A stretch of DNA of 64,000 nucleotides. It comes from Methanobacteriaceae archaeon. GTDB taxonomy: Archaea > Methanobacteriota > Methanobacteria > Methanobacteriales > Methanobacteriaceae. The DNA is taken from the NCBI GenBank assembly GCA_029219465.1, contig JAQXTL010000002.1, forward strand, positions 1 through 64,000. Reading direction: 5' to 3'. A program made the translations under genes and the position numbers. The notes under the pieces are model-generated. The model was not told the DNA's origin and made no database searches. It saw only the letters and a list, made by a program, of their open reading frames with translations. Of the stretch, positions 45,525-55,046 are shown piece by piece (the first letter of the stretch is position 1; every line of letters starts with the position of its first letter).

Positions 45525-46280
45525 ATGATTGATACACATATTCATGCAGATTCAAGAAGTGGTGAAGATTTTAGAGATATGTACCTTGCAGGAATAGATA
45601 GTGCAATTACTTGCAGTTACTATCCCTACAAAATAGATTCAGAACTTATTCTTTTAAATCATTTAAACAGAATTTTAGAGCTTGATACTAAAAGAGCATC
45701 AGAACACGGTTTAGATTTAAAAGTAGCTCTAGGAATCCATCCTACAAACTGTATAAAAAATCCTGAAATGATTTACGACAAATTATACGAGTGGGTTGAA
45801 AACAAACAGATTGTAGCTATTGGAGAAATTGGCCTTGAAGATTTAAGTGATATTGAAATTGAAACTTTTAAAAAGCAATTAGATATCGCAGACAAAACCA
45901 ATTCAAAAGTTATTATCCATACTCCTAGAAAAAACAAAAAGGAAGTTTTAAAAGTAATTTTAGATATTGTTCCACAACACATTGACGAATCACAAGCAGT
46001 AATTGATCATATTAACCATGACGTAATTGAAGACGTTATAGATAGCAATTATATGCTTGGATTAACAGTTCAACCTCATAAACTTGATGTTAATGGAGCT
46101 ATTGATATTTTGGACAATTATGGCTTTGACAGATTCTTTTTAAATAGTGATATGAGTAATAAACCTTCAGATCCACTTTCTGTTGCTAAAACTATTCGTG
46201 AATTAACAAGACTAGCTTATAACAAAAATGATATTGAAAAAATATCCCATAAAAACGCTGCAGATTACTTTAAAATTTAG
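45525..46280 (+). CDS. TatD-related metal-dependent hydrolase, archaeal type
   Basis: 251 residues. The TIM-barrel amidohydrolase motifs are MIDTHIHADSRSGEDF (metal-binding HxH), VALGIHPTNC, AIGEIGLEDL (metal Glu), VIIHTPRKNK, VIDHINHD and FLNSDMSN. This is the archaeal TatD-like branch, different from the bacterial-type TatD found at 58362. Likely a deoxyribonuclease or other phosphodiesterase. Two paralogues in one window are notable. Confidence 0.82.
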   Translation: MIDTHIHADSRSGEDFRDMYLAGIDSAITCSYYPYKIDSELILLNHLNRILELDTKRASEHGLDLKVALGIHPTNCIKNPEMIYDKLYEWVENKQIVAIGEIGLEDLSDIEIETFKKQLDIADKTNSKVIIHTPRKNKKEVLKVILDIVPQHIDESQAVIDHINHDVIEDVIDSNYMLGLTVQPHKLDVNGAIDILDNYGFDRFFLNSDMSNKPSDPLSVAKTIRELTRLAYNKNDIEKISHKNAADYFKI

Positions 46281-46285
46281 ATAAT

Positions 46286-47185
46286 ATGAAATATGTTAAA
46301 AACGTACCATTACCTGTTTCAGGTTTGATTCTTGCATTATTTTCCTTGGGGAATTTATTGCAGGACCAAAATCCTGATGTCAAATATTTATTTGGAACAT
46401 TAGGAGCTATTCTTTTAGTATTATTAGTTCTTAAAATCATTAAATATCCTGATGATGTTAAAAATGATTTTAAAAATCCAGTAATAGCCAGTAGTTTTGG
46501 TACTTTTTCCATGAGTTTAATGCTTTTATCTACCTATACCATTGGATTTATACCAAGTATTTCATACACTATATGGATAATAGGATTGGCGTTGCATATT
46601 CTATTAATGATTTACTTTACATATCATTTTATCATACGTAATTTTAATATAAATGATGTTTACCCAACTTACTGGATCGTTTATGTTGGAATTACAATGG
46701 CTGCAATTACAGCACCATCATATGGACTTAAAGAAATAGGATTTATATTCTTTATTATTGGCTTTATTTCAATGCTTATTACAATGCCTGTGATGATTTA
46801 TAGATATATCAAATATTCAGATGTTCCTGATGTAAATAAACCAACAATATGTATTTTTACAGCAATTATGAGCATATTAATTGTTGGATATGTAAATTCT
46901 ACACCACAAATATCTATTGAATTCATAATAACATTATATTGCCTTGCATGTATATTTTACATATTTTCACTTTACAAATTAGTTGAATACAGAAATCTTG
47001 AGTTTTATCCAAGTTTTTCGGCATTTACATTTCCATTTGTAATAAGTGCAATTGCAACAAAATCAGTAATAAAATTAACACAAAATGCTTTGTTAATGCC
47101 AGTTGAGACAATGCAAACAGTAATAGCTATAATAGCTGTGTTTTATGTATTATCACAATACATTAATTTTTTAAAAAAAGAGTAA
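46286..47185 (+). CDS. TDT-family (TehA/Mae1-like) membrane transporter
   Basis: 299 residues with about ten transmembrane helices. The opening VKNVPLPVSGLILALFSLGNLLQD and the following FGTFSMSLMLLSTY match the voltage-dependent anion/tellurite-resistance (TDT, SLAC1-like) family, which moves C4-dicarboxylates or small anions. Close relatives in methanogens have no known substrate. It begins 5 bases after the TatD-related gene, no SD, so probably coupled. Confidence 0.72.
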   Translation: MKYVKNVPLPVSGLILALFSLGNLLQDQNPDVKYLFGTLGAILLVLLVLKIIKYPDDVKNDFKNPVIASSFGTFSMSLMLLSTYTIGFIPSISYTIWIIGLALHILLMIYFTYHFIIRNFNINDVYPTYWIVYVGITMAAITAPSYGLKEIGFIFFIIGFISMLITMPVMIYRYIKYSDVPDVNKPTICIFTAIMSILIVGYVNSTPQISIEFIITLYCLACIFYIFSLYKLVEYRNLEFYPSFSAFTFPFVISAIATKSVIKLTQNALLMPVETMQTVIAIIAVFYVLSQYINFLKKE

Positions 47186-47188
47186 AAA

Positions 47189-47208
47189 AAGTAGATTTTA
47201 ATCTACTT
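47189..47208. terminator. Bidirectional terminator hairpin
   Basis: AAGTAGATT and AATCTACTT form 9-base arms around 2 bases, overlapping the sepF stop codon and lying just after the transporter stop. Confidence 0.65.
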
Positions 47209-47719
47209 ATCCTTTGTTAACTAACTTAACTTTTTCAGGAGCTAAAATAATTAAGTTTTTATCTTCAGTACGGGTAAGCAATAATGCCTGTGCACCGTGA
47301 TTTTCTCTAATTTGTCTAATTTTTTCTCCAGCTAATTTAAAGTTAAGATCACTTTCTTTTTCAAGGAAGGATAAATCAACAATAACAGGATTTTTTTCTT
47401 CTATGATTTGATCAACCATATAATTGATATCATCAAGAGTCTTTGGTCTAATTAAAACAATTTCATAAAAAGACTGTTCTGGAGTAATTACATCATAATC
47501 ATCAAATTCATCCTGAACAGGAACAGACCTAGGAGCTTGTTGTGGTTTAGGAGCATGTTCATATTGTACATTACCATTTTGTTGAGGTTGAGTTCTGGAA
47601 TTTTTAACAGAATTAGTGATATCATTTATGAATTCAGAGAAACTGAAACTAGATTCATTCTCACTTCCTTCCACATCCTCATATCCTAAACTTCTTTTTA
47701 AAGTATCAATAAAGCTCAT
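47207..47719 (-). CDS. sepF: Cell division protein SepF
   Basis: 170 residues. An N-terminal amphipathic membrane-targeting helix (MSFIDTLKRSLGY) is followed by a flexible Q/P-rich linker and the SepF core (about 85-170: YEIVLIRPKTLDDINYMVDQI, NPVIVDLSFLE, ALLLTRTEDKNLIILAP). SepF is the membrane anchor of FtsZ in archaea and has been studied in M. smithii. It lies 6 bases after the DUF1611 gene and may be co-transcribed with it. ftsZ is not in the window. Confidence 0.93.
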   Translation of the reverse strand: MSFIDTLKRSLGYEDVEGSENESSFSFSEFINDITNSVKNSRTQPQQNGNVQYEHAPKPQQAPRSVPVQDEFDDYDVITPEQSFYEIVLIRPKTLDDINYMVDQIIEEKNPVIVDLSFLEKESDLNFKLAGEKIRQIRENHGAQALLLTRTEDKNLIILAPEKVKLVNKG

Positions 47720-47725
47720 TTTAAA

Positions 47726-48787
47726 CTACTCTCCTAAATATTCATATATAGCATCTAATAATTTATCAGCACCATTATTATAAACGTCTTCAGCAGGTAA
47801 GTTGTATTTGGATTCAAAGTCTTCTAAAGTCATATCAGAATCTGCATTTTTAAGGTTGATTGATAAACCAACAACTTTTGTAGGTTCAACAGCCTCAATA
47901 GCTCTAACTTCTTCTTCAATACCTCTAGGTTCTCTGTAAGGGTGGTTTGGTCTGTGTCCAACAATAACTGCATCAGGAGCACATCCGATTAAGATTCCTG
48001 CAGATAATCCTCTTGGGTGAGGATTTCCCATTTCAGTTAAACTGGATTGACCTTCAATAAAAATAATATCTGGTTGTTTTGTATCTTCAACATATTTGAT
48101 TGCAGATAAAAGAGCTGCCGGAACGTCCATTGCAGATAAACTTCCAGCTCTAAAATTAAAATCAGTAGGTTCTTCAATACCCATTTCATCAGTAGATATA
48201 ATTGCAGGAGTTAAACCTCTTTTCATACTTGCAATACCTAATGCTTTGGTGGTAGTTCTTTTACCACATTCCTGTGAAGTTCCTCCAACGAAAATTACAG
48301 GAGCTTTAGATTCATAAGAAATCTTTGGCAATACTTCACATGATTTTTCAGGAGCTACACCAGCTATTTTTTTAACTACGTCTAATCTAGGGCTGATATC
48401 CTTTATTACAACACCTTTTGAATCAGCAAATTTCTTTAAAGATAAGTTATCGGAAATAGATAATGATCTAAATGAAGTAATTACATTTAAACCTGCATCA
48501 ATAGCTTGAACTGCATATTTTAAAGCAGCACCTTCAGCACCGATTGGAAGCATAATAACTAAAGATTTAGCGTCCTTAGCGCCTTCAAGACATTCTTCTA
48601 AACTACCTGCTACAATATATCCACAGTATTCAGTTCCTTGTTTATCAACATTATCGTCAATAAATCCTACTGCTTCCACACCTTCAAGATTGGAGAATTT
48701 TTCACCTCCACCACCACAGCCTACAACTATGAATGGGTTCAAATCTTGAATTTCTTTTACTGATTTTATTGAATACAAAAATTTCAT
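47726..48787 (-). CDS. DUF1611-family P-loop protein with Rossmann N-domain
   Basis: 353 residues. The N-terminal half is a Rossmann-like domain ([20 protein letters not shown]); the C-terminal half is a P-loop NTPase with Walker A-like [17 protein letters not shown] (about 171-187), then [12 protein letters not shown] and [16 protein letters not shown]. This is the DUF1611 (DgcN-like) architecture. In bacteria DgcN/DgcA act in D-amino acid metabolism; the archaeal role is not established. It is transcribed with sepF, and the gap between them is 6 bases. Confidence 0.72.
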   Translation of the reverse strand: MKFLYSIKSVKEIQDLNPFIVVGCGGGGEKFSNLEGVEAVGFIDDNVDKQGTEYCGYIVAGSLEECLEGAKDAKSLVIMLPIGAEGAALKYAVQAIDAGLNVITSFRSLSISDNLSLKKFADSKGVVIKDISPRLDVVKKIAGVAPEKSCEVLPKISYESKAPVIFVGGTSQECGKRTTTKALGIASMKRGLTPAIISTDEMGIEEPTDFNFRAGSLSAMDVPAALLSAIKYVEDTKQPDIIFIEGQSSLTEMGNPHPRGLSAGILIGCAPDAVIVGHRPNHPYREPRGIEEEVRAIEAVEPTKVVGLSINLKNADSDMTLEDFESKYNLPAEDVYNNGADKLLDAIYEYLGE

Positions 48788-49075
48788 CCCCTTACAACTT
48801 ATAATTTATAACATTAATTATGAATTTATAATCATGATTTTTCAAAAAATAATTTTAAAAAAAACATTATATTATTAATTATAATTTTTCATATTAATAA
48901 ATGTAAATGTTTTAGGGCATAAATTGTAATACTTTTTGGAGATTAAAAAAAATTAATTTTAAATATTTGTTGAAAATAACAACAACATTATTAATGAAAA
49001 TAAAGATAAAAAAGAATAATTATCACAATTACAAATTATCTAGATAAAATTATACAAATAAAGGATATGTTTTAA

Positions 49076-49654
49076 ATGAATGAAATGGAAATCAACGAAA
49101 TGGTAATTAAATGTCCTGTTTGCTCTGTTGAAGGTGTGGCTAAGTCAATAATGAAGGAAATTGAAATACCTCACTTTGGAAAAGTTTTAGAAACAACCAT
49201 TCAATGTCCAGAATGCGGATTTAAACACAGTGATGTAATAGCTCTAGAGCAAAATGATCCTGCTAAATATGTTATTGAAATTAATAAAAACAATTTGTCT
49301 GTTAGAGTTGTAAGGTCACAGTCTGCAACTGTTTCAATACCTGAAATTGGTGTTAAAGTTGAACCTGGTCCAAAATCTGAAGGATATGTAACAAATGTTG
49401 AAGGAATTCTCACCCGTTTTGAAGATGCTGTAGAAAAAGCTTTGAATTTATTTGATGATGATGCATCCCAAGAGAATGGTAAAAAAACTTTAAATGAAAT
49501 CAGAGAACTTAAAAAAGGAAACGGAACTGCAACATTGATTATTTTAGATCCATTTGGTCAAAGTAACGTTGTAAGTGACAGTGTTGAAATTAGTGAAATT
49601 CCAGAAGAGGAATTAAATACTTTAAAAACAGGTTTTAGTCATATTGAAGAATAA
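49076..49654 (+). CDS. ZPR1-type zinc-finger protein
   Basis: 192 residues. A single C4 zinc finger (KCPVCSVEG ... IQCPECGFKHSD), a beta-domain (about 70-130) with EGYVTNVEGILTRFEDAVEKAL, and an acidic C-terminus match archaeal ZPR1-domain proteins, half the size of eukaryotic ZPR1, which binds elongation factor 1A. The preceding 288 bases hold only AT-rich sequence and its promoter. Confidence 0.85.
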   Translation: MNEMEINEMVIKCPVCSVEGVAKSIMKEIEIPHFGKVLETTIQCPECGFKHSDVIALEQNDPAKYVIEINKNNLSVRVVRSQSATVSIPEIGVKVEPGPKSEGYVTNVEGILTRFEDAVEKALNLFDDDASQENGKKTLNEIRELKKGNGTATLIILDPFGQSNVVSDSVEISEIPEEELNTLKTGFSHIEE

Positions 49655-49657
49655 ATA

Positions 49658-49679
49658 AAGAAGAAGGATTATTCTTCTT
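49658..49679. terminator. Bidirectional terminator hairpin
   Basis: AAGAAGAA and TTCTTCTT form 8-base arms with loop GGATTA. It lies just after the ZPR1 stop and overlaps the end of the convergent gene; its right arm codes for the Glu-rich C-terminus of that protein. Confidence 0.5.
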
Positions 49680-50103
49680 CGTCTTCTTCATCAGTAGGTG
49701 CTGAGAAGCTGAAAGTATCTTCTTCTACAACATCTTTTAATTTTAATGTTTTTTGAACATCCATAGCTAATGCATTACAATCTGCTTTAATAGCTTCTAA
49801 ATGTAATAAAATTCTTTCTTTTTCTTGATTAATCCTTTCGATGTTAGTGTAAGGGTAAGTAGATTCTTTAAGCATTTCGTATTCAATAGTGGTGTATGGG
49901 TAATCGTTTAATTGTTTACATACATTTTTTAAAACTTCACCTAAGAATTTGTTCATTTCTACTTTTACTCTTTCTCTAATCATTTTGTCATCGTCAAGGT
50001 TTTCTTTCATTAAACGGACAACTTCAGCTTTAGCGAAAGGTAATTTTTCGTCTTCTTCTTCAAATTCTTCAGAAACTTGTTCAATCATTTCTTCTTCAGA
50101 CAT
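49669..50103 (-). CDS. Acidic histone-fold-like protein with C-terminal helix
   Basis: 144 residues. After an acidic N-terminus, residues 21-81 follow the archaeal histone plan: alpha1 [15 protein letters not shown], a loop with LDDDK, a long alpha2 (about 43-68, [23 protein letters not shown]), loop PYTTI where histones have RKTI, and a short alpha3. A long amphipathic helix follows (about 86-120) and an acidic E/D-rich tail. The basic residues of the RKT loop are missing. It could be a histone variant with a coiled-coil extension or an unrelated helical protein. GAGGTG precedes the ATG. Confidence 0.5.
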   Translation of the reverse strand: MSEEEMIEQVSEEFEEEDEKLPFAKAEVVRLMKENLDDDKMIRERVKVEMNKFLGEVLKNVCKQLNDYPYTTIEYEMLKESTYPYTNIERINQEKERILLHLEAIKADCNALAMDVQKTLKLKDVVEEDTFSFSAPTDEEDEEE

Positions 50104-50345
50104 AATTACACCTCATTGCATTTAATTAATAATATTGACTCATCTACTTTCTTTTTTAAAAAAATAACATTTTATCAATATGTAATATTATATTTATCAC
50201 AAGTTTTATTTAAAGGTTTTGTTTAAATTAAAAAAATGAAGAACTATTTGAATATTTATTTGTCTAACTTATAAAATAATTAATCGTAAAATCAATAATT
50301 ATGATACTTTCACAAATTTGAAAAACCGATTAAAAAAAATAATAA

Positions 50346-50367
50346 AAAGTAGCTTAAAAGCTACTTT
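50346..50367 (-). terminator. Terminator of the DUF11 adhesin gene
   Basis: AAAGTAGCTT and AAGCTACTTT form 10-base arms around 2 bases, just after the stop codon; on the minus strand followed by TTATTATTTTTTTTAA. Confidence 0.75.
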
Positions 50368-50371
50368 AATT

Positions 50372-53300
50372 TTACCTTTTTTTAAAAATACCACAGCCAC
50401 TAAAAATCATTGAAAACAATGCTGAAACAATCAACAAAGATATGACATTTGCAGTAGGATTTTTTTGAAGACCATTAACTGATTGTTTAATGTTTTTAAC
50501 CTCAATAGTTTTCTTAGATAACTTATTAGCAATTTTTTTAACTATTTTAGATGAATCATTACTAATGATTTTAACTATTGCATCATCACGATTATTATCC
50601 TCATTACTATCAGGTGTGTCACTAACAATAGATGCAACATTTTTAAAGATTCCTTCATGAATAGCTCTAAATTCAATGTGTAATTGTTCTTTTTCACCAG
50701 ATGCAAGCTTATTTAGTGACCAAACATTAGTAGAAGTATTAAATGTTCCATCAGATACACTAAATGATTTTAAACTTAATGATTGTGGAAATTCTTCAAA
50801 TACTTTTACATTAAAAGCATCACTAGGTCCATTATTGCTTATTTTAATGTTATATGAAACAATTTCACCAAGTTTATATGTGTATTTTGAGACTGTTTTT
50901 GTAATTGACAAATCAGCAGCAGGATTTACATGTACCGTTGCATTATCATCATTATTAGACCAGTCAGGGTCTTTTTGATCACCGTAAGCTATTGCAGTAT
51001 TTGTAATTATTCCTGTTTTGATGATTCTTGTTACAATTTCAAGGGTTTTTGATTCTCCAACATTTAAATCACCAATATACCAAATGCCATTAATGTAATC
51101 ACCAGATGTGCTAACGATTTCAAGGGAATCTGGCAAAATATCTTCAACAATAACTCCAGTTGCATTGTTAAATCCATTGTTTGAAACAACTAATGTCCAT
51201 TTTATCAAATCTTTATAGTTTGCTGTTGATACATTAGCTATTTTTACAATTGAGATGTCTGAAACTGGTAATGTATTAATTGATTCATTATCATAGTTAT
51301 TTGACATATTAGTATCAAATTCATCGGCAATTGCATAAACATCATTGACAATGATTCCCAATTCATTTACAAAACAGCTAATGTTTAATACTTCACTTTC
51401 ACCAGCATTTAAGTAATCTATACTCCAAATACCATTTTCATAAACTCCACGAGTTGAAACACATCCATAAAAGATTAAACCGTTTGGTAAAATATCATAA
51501 ACTTTAATGTTAGTTGCCCTGTCAGGACCGTTGTTTGTGACTTTAATGGTCCAAATAATCATATCTCCAAAGTATGGATTTTTATCAGATACCTGTTTTA
51601 AAACTGAGATATCTGAAGTGGAGTTTACACAAATAGTTTCATTGTCAATGTTGTTATCAGGATTTGGATCGTAGGTATTTCCATAAATCTCTGCAATGTT
51701 AGTAATGGTTCCGGTTGTATTTACTTTACAAATTAGTTCTAAGGTTTGGGTTTCTTTATTTTCAAGACAACAAAATGCCCATATTCCCTCATCGTAAAAT
51801 CCTTTGCTTGCAGTGTAGTTTACAAGAATTAAACCATTTGGAAGGATATCCTGAACGTAAGCTGCAGATACTTTGTCTGGACCCTTGTTGGATATTGTTA
51901 TTGTCCATTTTATCAAATCACCATAGTTTACCTCAGTTGCATTAACTGTTTTTACAATAGCTAAATCACCAGATTTATTAATTAGAATTGTTTTATTTGC
52001 AATATTGTTAGCTGGATTAATATCTTTTTCAAGGCAGGTCACATTAGCAATGTTTGTTATGCTTCCAGTTCCGTTTACCCTAGTGATTATATTAAGTTCA
52101 ACACGTTCATGATTTTTCATATCTCCAATATTCCAGATTCCTGTTTTAGAATCATACATTCCACAGGAATCATCACTAATCCAAATTAATGAATCCGGCA
52201 ATATATCAGCTACTTTTACATCATGAGCAACATCAGGACCATGATTTGATACAATTAAATTCCATTCAACCAAATCTCCAAATTTAGGATTTGAAACATT
52301 TACATTTTTGATTACAGACAAATCAACAGTTTTAGGAACAATTATTTCTTTTTCATCATGGTTGTTGTCCAAATCAATATCAAACTCATTTCCAGTAACA
52401 TTAGCTTTATTTACAATCTCACCTGTAGCATTTACTTTTGTTATAATATTTACAATTAAAGTTTCACCAACTTTAAGAGATCCTATTGTTAAAATACCAG
52501 TTTGTGGATTATATGCGCCGTTAGTGTCATCTGATATCCAGATTAATCCCTCAGGCAATACATCATTAACAATAACTCCTGTTGCATCATTAGGACCATT
52601 ATTGGTAATGTTTAATGTCCAAATTACAAAATCACCATAATCTATTGTGTCGTCATTGCTTTGTTTTGAGAGTTTGTTGTCTGTTTTTGGAATTACATTA
52701 AATACAGTAGCATTTGTAATAGCTTTGTAGTAGTTATCCTCAAAATGCTTTGCAGTTACATAATATCTTCCAGGTTTTAGATTTTCCAAACTATCATAAA
52801 CTTCACCAAGATAATTGGATTTTAATGTATTGTTATAAACAACAGTTCCATCTTCATACTGTATTGTCATTAAAACATCAATATCATATTCTCTGTCATC
52901 CTGATACAATTTTCCACTATCTGTTGCACCAAATACTGGATACTCACCGTCAATTTCAATTTTATCATTACTTGCTGCATTATAAATTGCATTTGAGACA
53001 TTTAAATTGTCAAAATCTGCAATATTGTTTCCACCATAAATAATGGATTTAAAGTTTTCAACTTCACCATAATAAATATCATGAGCAAAAATCAACAATT
53101 TATAAACCCATGCCTGATTTTGATATAAAGTGTTGTTTACGAGTTTAAATTCAATTCCATTACTATCAAAGTAAATTGCACTACCATTTCTAGCTGTATT
53201 TAATTTAAAATTGTTATTACTTGCAAGTACTTTTGTACTGTTTACATAAATAGCTCCACCTAAACCATCATTTAGTTTACTTGCGTCAGGTAAAGCATTA

Positions 53301-54589
53301 TTTTTTATAAAATCGGAATTTGAAATCACAACATCCATACCTTTAATAAACAATGCTCCTCCATTGATACTTGCATTATTGCCGTTAAATTGAGAATCTA
53401 TAACTTTAACATTAGCAGCGTTAATATTAACTCCACCACCACATTGGGATGCATAATTATCCTCAAAAATTGAATCTTCAATCATTATATTAAAACCATC
53501 CAATTTAACTGCACCCCCTAAAGGAGCACTGTTTGATTTGAATATGCTTTTTGTAATGTTTAGATTCATATTATCCAAGTAATCTCTCATAATTGATACT
53601 GCACCACCAAATTCATTTGCAGTATTATTGATTAAAGTACAGTTATATAAATTTCCGGAAGCATGATATGTTAGAGCTCCACCCTGATCAGCACTATTGT
53701 TAATAAATATACAGTTATAATATGATGAACCGTTTCTAACACAGGCTGCACCGGCATGAGACAATCCATTAAGAGATGCTGCTTTATTATTTTTAAATAC
53801 ACAGCTTCTCACAACTCCGTATGAAACCGCAGTGTCCAAACCTATTTGAATTGCACCACCATAGCTGTCATTTTCACCTACAACATAATTTGAATCAAAT
53901 ATACAGTTTTCAATTAAAAACTGATGGCTGAATGCACCAACTGCACCGGCAGCCACAACAGCATTATTTTTTATGAAATTACAGTTTTTTATTGTAAGTC
54001 CCTGAGCTGTTGAGGCATCATAATATGTTTGTATTGCACCAGAAGTTTTACCTGCACGATTGTTTTCAAAAGAACAACCATCAAATGTGATGTATTTTGC
54101 TTTTATATAAACTGCTCCACCACTGCTTTTAGAATAACCATTAATAAATTTCAGATTCTTAAATTGGGAATTAGCACCCCCCTGTAAAACTTCAAAAATC
54201 CTTGTCATCTGTTTACCATCTAAAGTTGCCTTGGAAGATGAAGTAAAAATCAATCTTTTAGATAGTAACATTGTATCATTACCATTTGAGATGAATTTTC
54301 CTTCAAGAGTTATTGTATCTCCATCACTTGCCTTGTTTATTGTATCCTGAATATCTTTAAATGTACCTCCATTTAATGAATAAGATTTAGCTTGCAATAT
54401 TTGATTTTCATGAGAATTTTCCAGTTTATCTTCCACATCTATGCCAAGTTCAATTTCATCACTCTGATTTACACAGGCAGCATATACCTGTTCACCATTA
54501 ACACTCATTGAAGTGAACACCAAGCAAACAAGAATTAATGAAATGAAAAAAGGCTTGCTAATAGCTTTATTTTGAATTTTGTTTAACAT
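50372..54589 (-). CDS. Adhesin-like surface protein with six DUF11 repeats
   Basis: About 1405 residues from the ATG of MLNKIQNKA (GAGG a few bases before); the upstream Met lies over the SD. A signal peptide ends near NGEQVYAA. Residues about 60-560 are a GGAV/GGAI-type parallel beta-helix. A linker with one Ig-like region leads to six DUF11 repeats (about 650-1340), each with GDxxxWTLxVxNNGPxxAxxVxVxDxLPxGL and ending xxxNNxDxxxIxV. A hydrophobic segment (VISLLIVSALFSMIFSG) with a KKR end anchors it. DUF11 repeats are stalk-like; attachment to host surfaces is inferred. Confidence 0.87.
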   Translation of the reverse strand: MLNKIQNKAISKPFFISLILVCLVFTSMSVNGEQVYAACVNQSDEIELGIDVEDKLENSHENQILQAKSYSLNGGTFKDIQDTINKASDGDTITLEGKFISNGNDTMLLSKRLIFTSSSKATLDGKQMTRIFEVLQGGANSQFKNLKFINGYSKSSGGAVYIKAKYITFDGCSFENNRAGKTSGAIQTYYDASTAQGLTIKNCNFIKNNAVVAAGAVGAFSHQFLIENCIFDSNYVVGENDSYGGAIQIGLDTAVSYGVVRSCVFKNNKAASLNGLSHAGAACVRNGSSYYNCIFINNSADQGGALTYHASGNLYNCTLINNTANEFGGAVSIMRDYLDNMNLNITKSIFKSNSAPLGGAVKLDGFNIMIEDSIFEDNYASQCGGGVNINAANVKVIDSQFNGNNASINGGALFIKGMDVVISNSDFIKNNALPDASKLNDGLGGAIYVNSTKVLASNNNFKLNTARNGSAIYFDSNGIEFKLVNNTLYQNQAWVYKLLIFAHDIYYGEVENFKSIIYGGNNIADFDNLNVSNAIYNAASNDKIEIDGEYPVFGATDSGKLYQDDREYDIDVLMTIQYEDGTVVYNNTLKSNYLGEVYDSLENLKPGRYYVTAKHFEDNYYKAITNATVFNVIPKTDNKLSKQSNDDTIDYGDFVIWTLNITNNGPNDATGVIVNDVLPEGLIWISDDTNGAYNPQTGILTIGSLKVGETLIVNIITKVNATGEIVNKANVTGNEFDIDLDNNHDEKEIIVPKTVDLSVIKNVNVSNPKFGDLVEWNLIVSNHGPDVAHDVKVADILPDSLIWISDDSCGMYDSKTGIWNIGDMKNHERVELNIITRVNGTGSITNIANVTCLEKDINPANNIANKTILINKSGDLAIVKTVNATEVNYGDLIKWTITISNKGPDKVSAAYVQDILPNGLILVNYTASKGFYDEGIWAFCCLENKETQTLELICKVNTTGTITNIAEIYGNTYDPNPDNNIDNETICVNSTSDISVLKQVSDKNPYFGDMIIWTIKVTNNGPDRATNIKVYDILPNGLIFYGCVSTRGVYENGIWSIDYLNAGESEVLNISCFVNELGIIVNDVYAIADEFDTNMSNNYDNESINTLPVSDISIVKIANVSTANYKDLIKWTLVVSNNGFNNATGVIVEDILPDSLEIVSTSGDYINGIWYIGDLNVGESKTLEIVTRIIKTGIITNTAIAYGDQKDPDWSNNDDNATVHVNPAADLSITKTVSKYTYKLGEIVSYNIKISNNGPSDAFNVKVFEEFPQSLSLKSFSVSDGTFNTSTNVWSLNKLASGEKEQLHIEFRAIHEGIFKNVASIVSDTPDSNEDNNRDDAIVKIISNDSSKIVKKIANKLSKKTIEVKNIKQSVNGLQKNPTANVISLLIVSALFSMIFSGCGIFKKR

Positions 54590-55046
54590 TTTAACCTCAC
54601 TCGAGGACATTAACGCTATCAATTAACAAAAGTTACCAATTAGCAATTAAACTTTTTATTTCGAGTCCTTCATTAAAAAGAACAAAGCTATTTTACTAAA
54701 TTTAAAAAATATGACCTTAATTTATGCAGTCTATAAATTAACTACATTAGTAGAAGAATTTTTGATTAAATTTTCCACAATGTTAAAGGTCATTTTTCAA
54801 TTTAATATAAAGAAATACTCTTTTTTAAATCAGTACAAAATTTAACTGAAAATAAAAGATAATCTCTTTAAATCCTCAAAAAGTCTATTAACCAGTAATT
54901 TATTTAAATTTTATGCAAAAAAGACATTAAAATTAATGCAATTAAAAAATAATTAAATTATAACGAAATTTAATATTATTAACATGAAAAAATATTTTAT
55001 TAATAAAGTTGATAAATAAAGATATTAGTAACAGAGGATTGAAACA
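54590..55046. promoter_or_regulatory. 457-base divergent promoter region
   Basis: No gene is apparent. For the minus-strand adhesin the region holds an AAGGACTCGAAATAAAAAG stretch (54655-54672) with the TCGA core seen near other adhesin promoters. An inverted pair ATGACCTT (54711-54718) and AAGGTCAT (54786-54793) brackets 67 bases. For the plus-strand gene, AT-rich TATA-like runs lie at about 54950-55010 and GAGGAT precedes the start. Confidence 0.35.

Noticed and set aside
54711-54793. ATGACCTT ... AAGGTCAT inverted pair as an operator
   Set aside because: The arms are only 8 bases and 67 bases apart, within chance for AT-rich DNA; kept only as a note in the promoter region.
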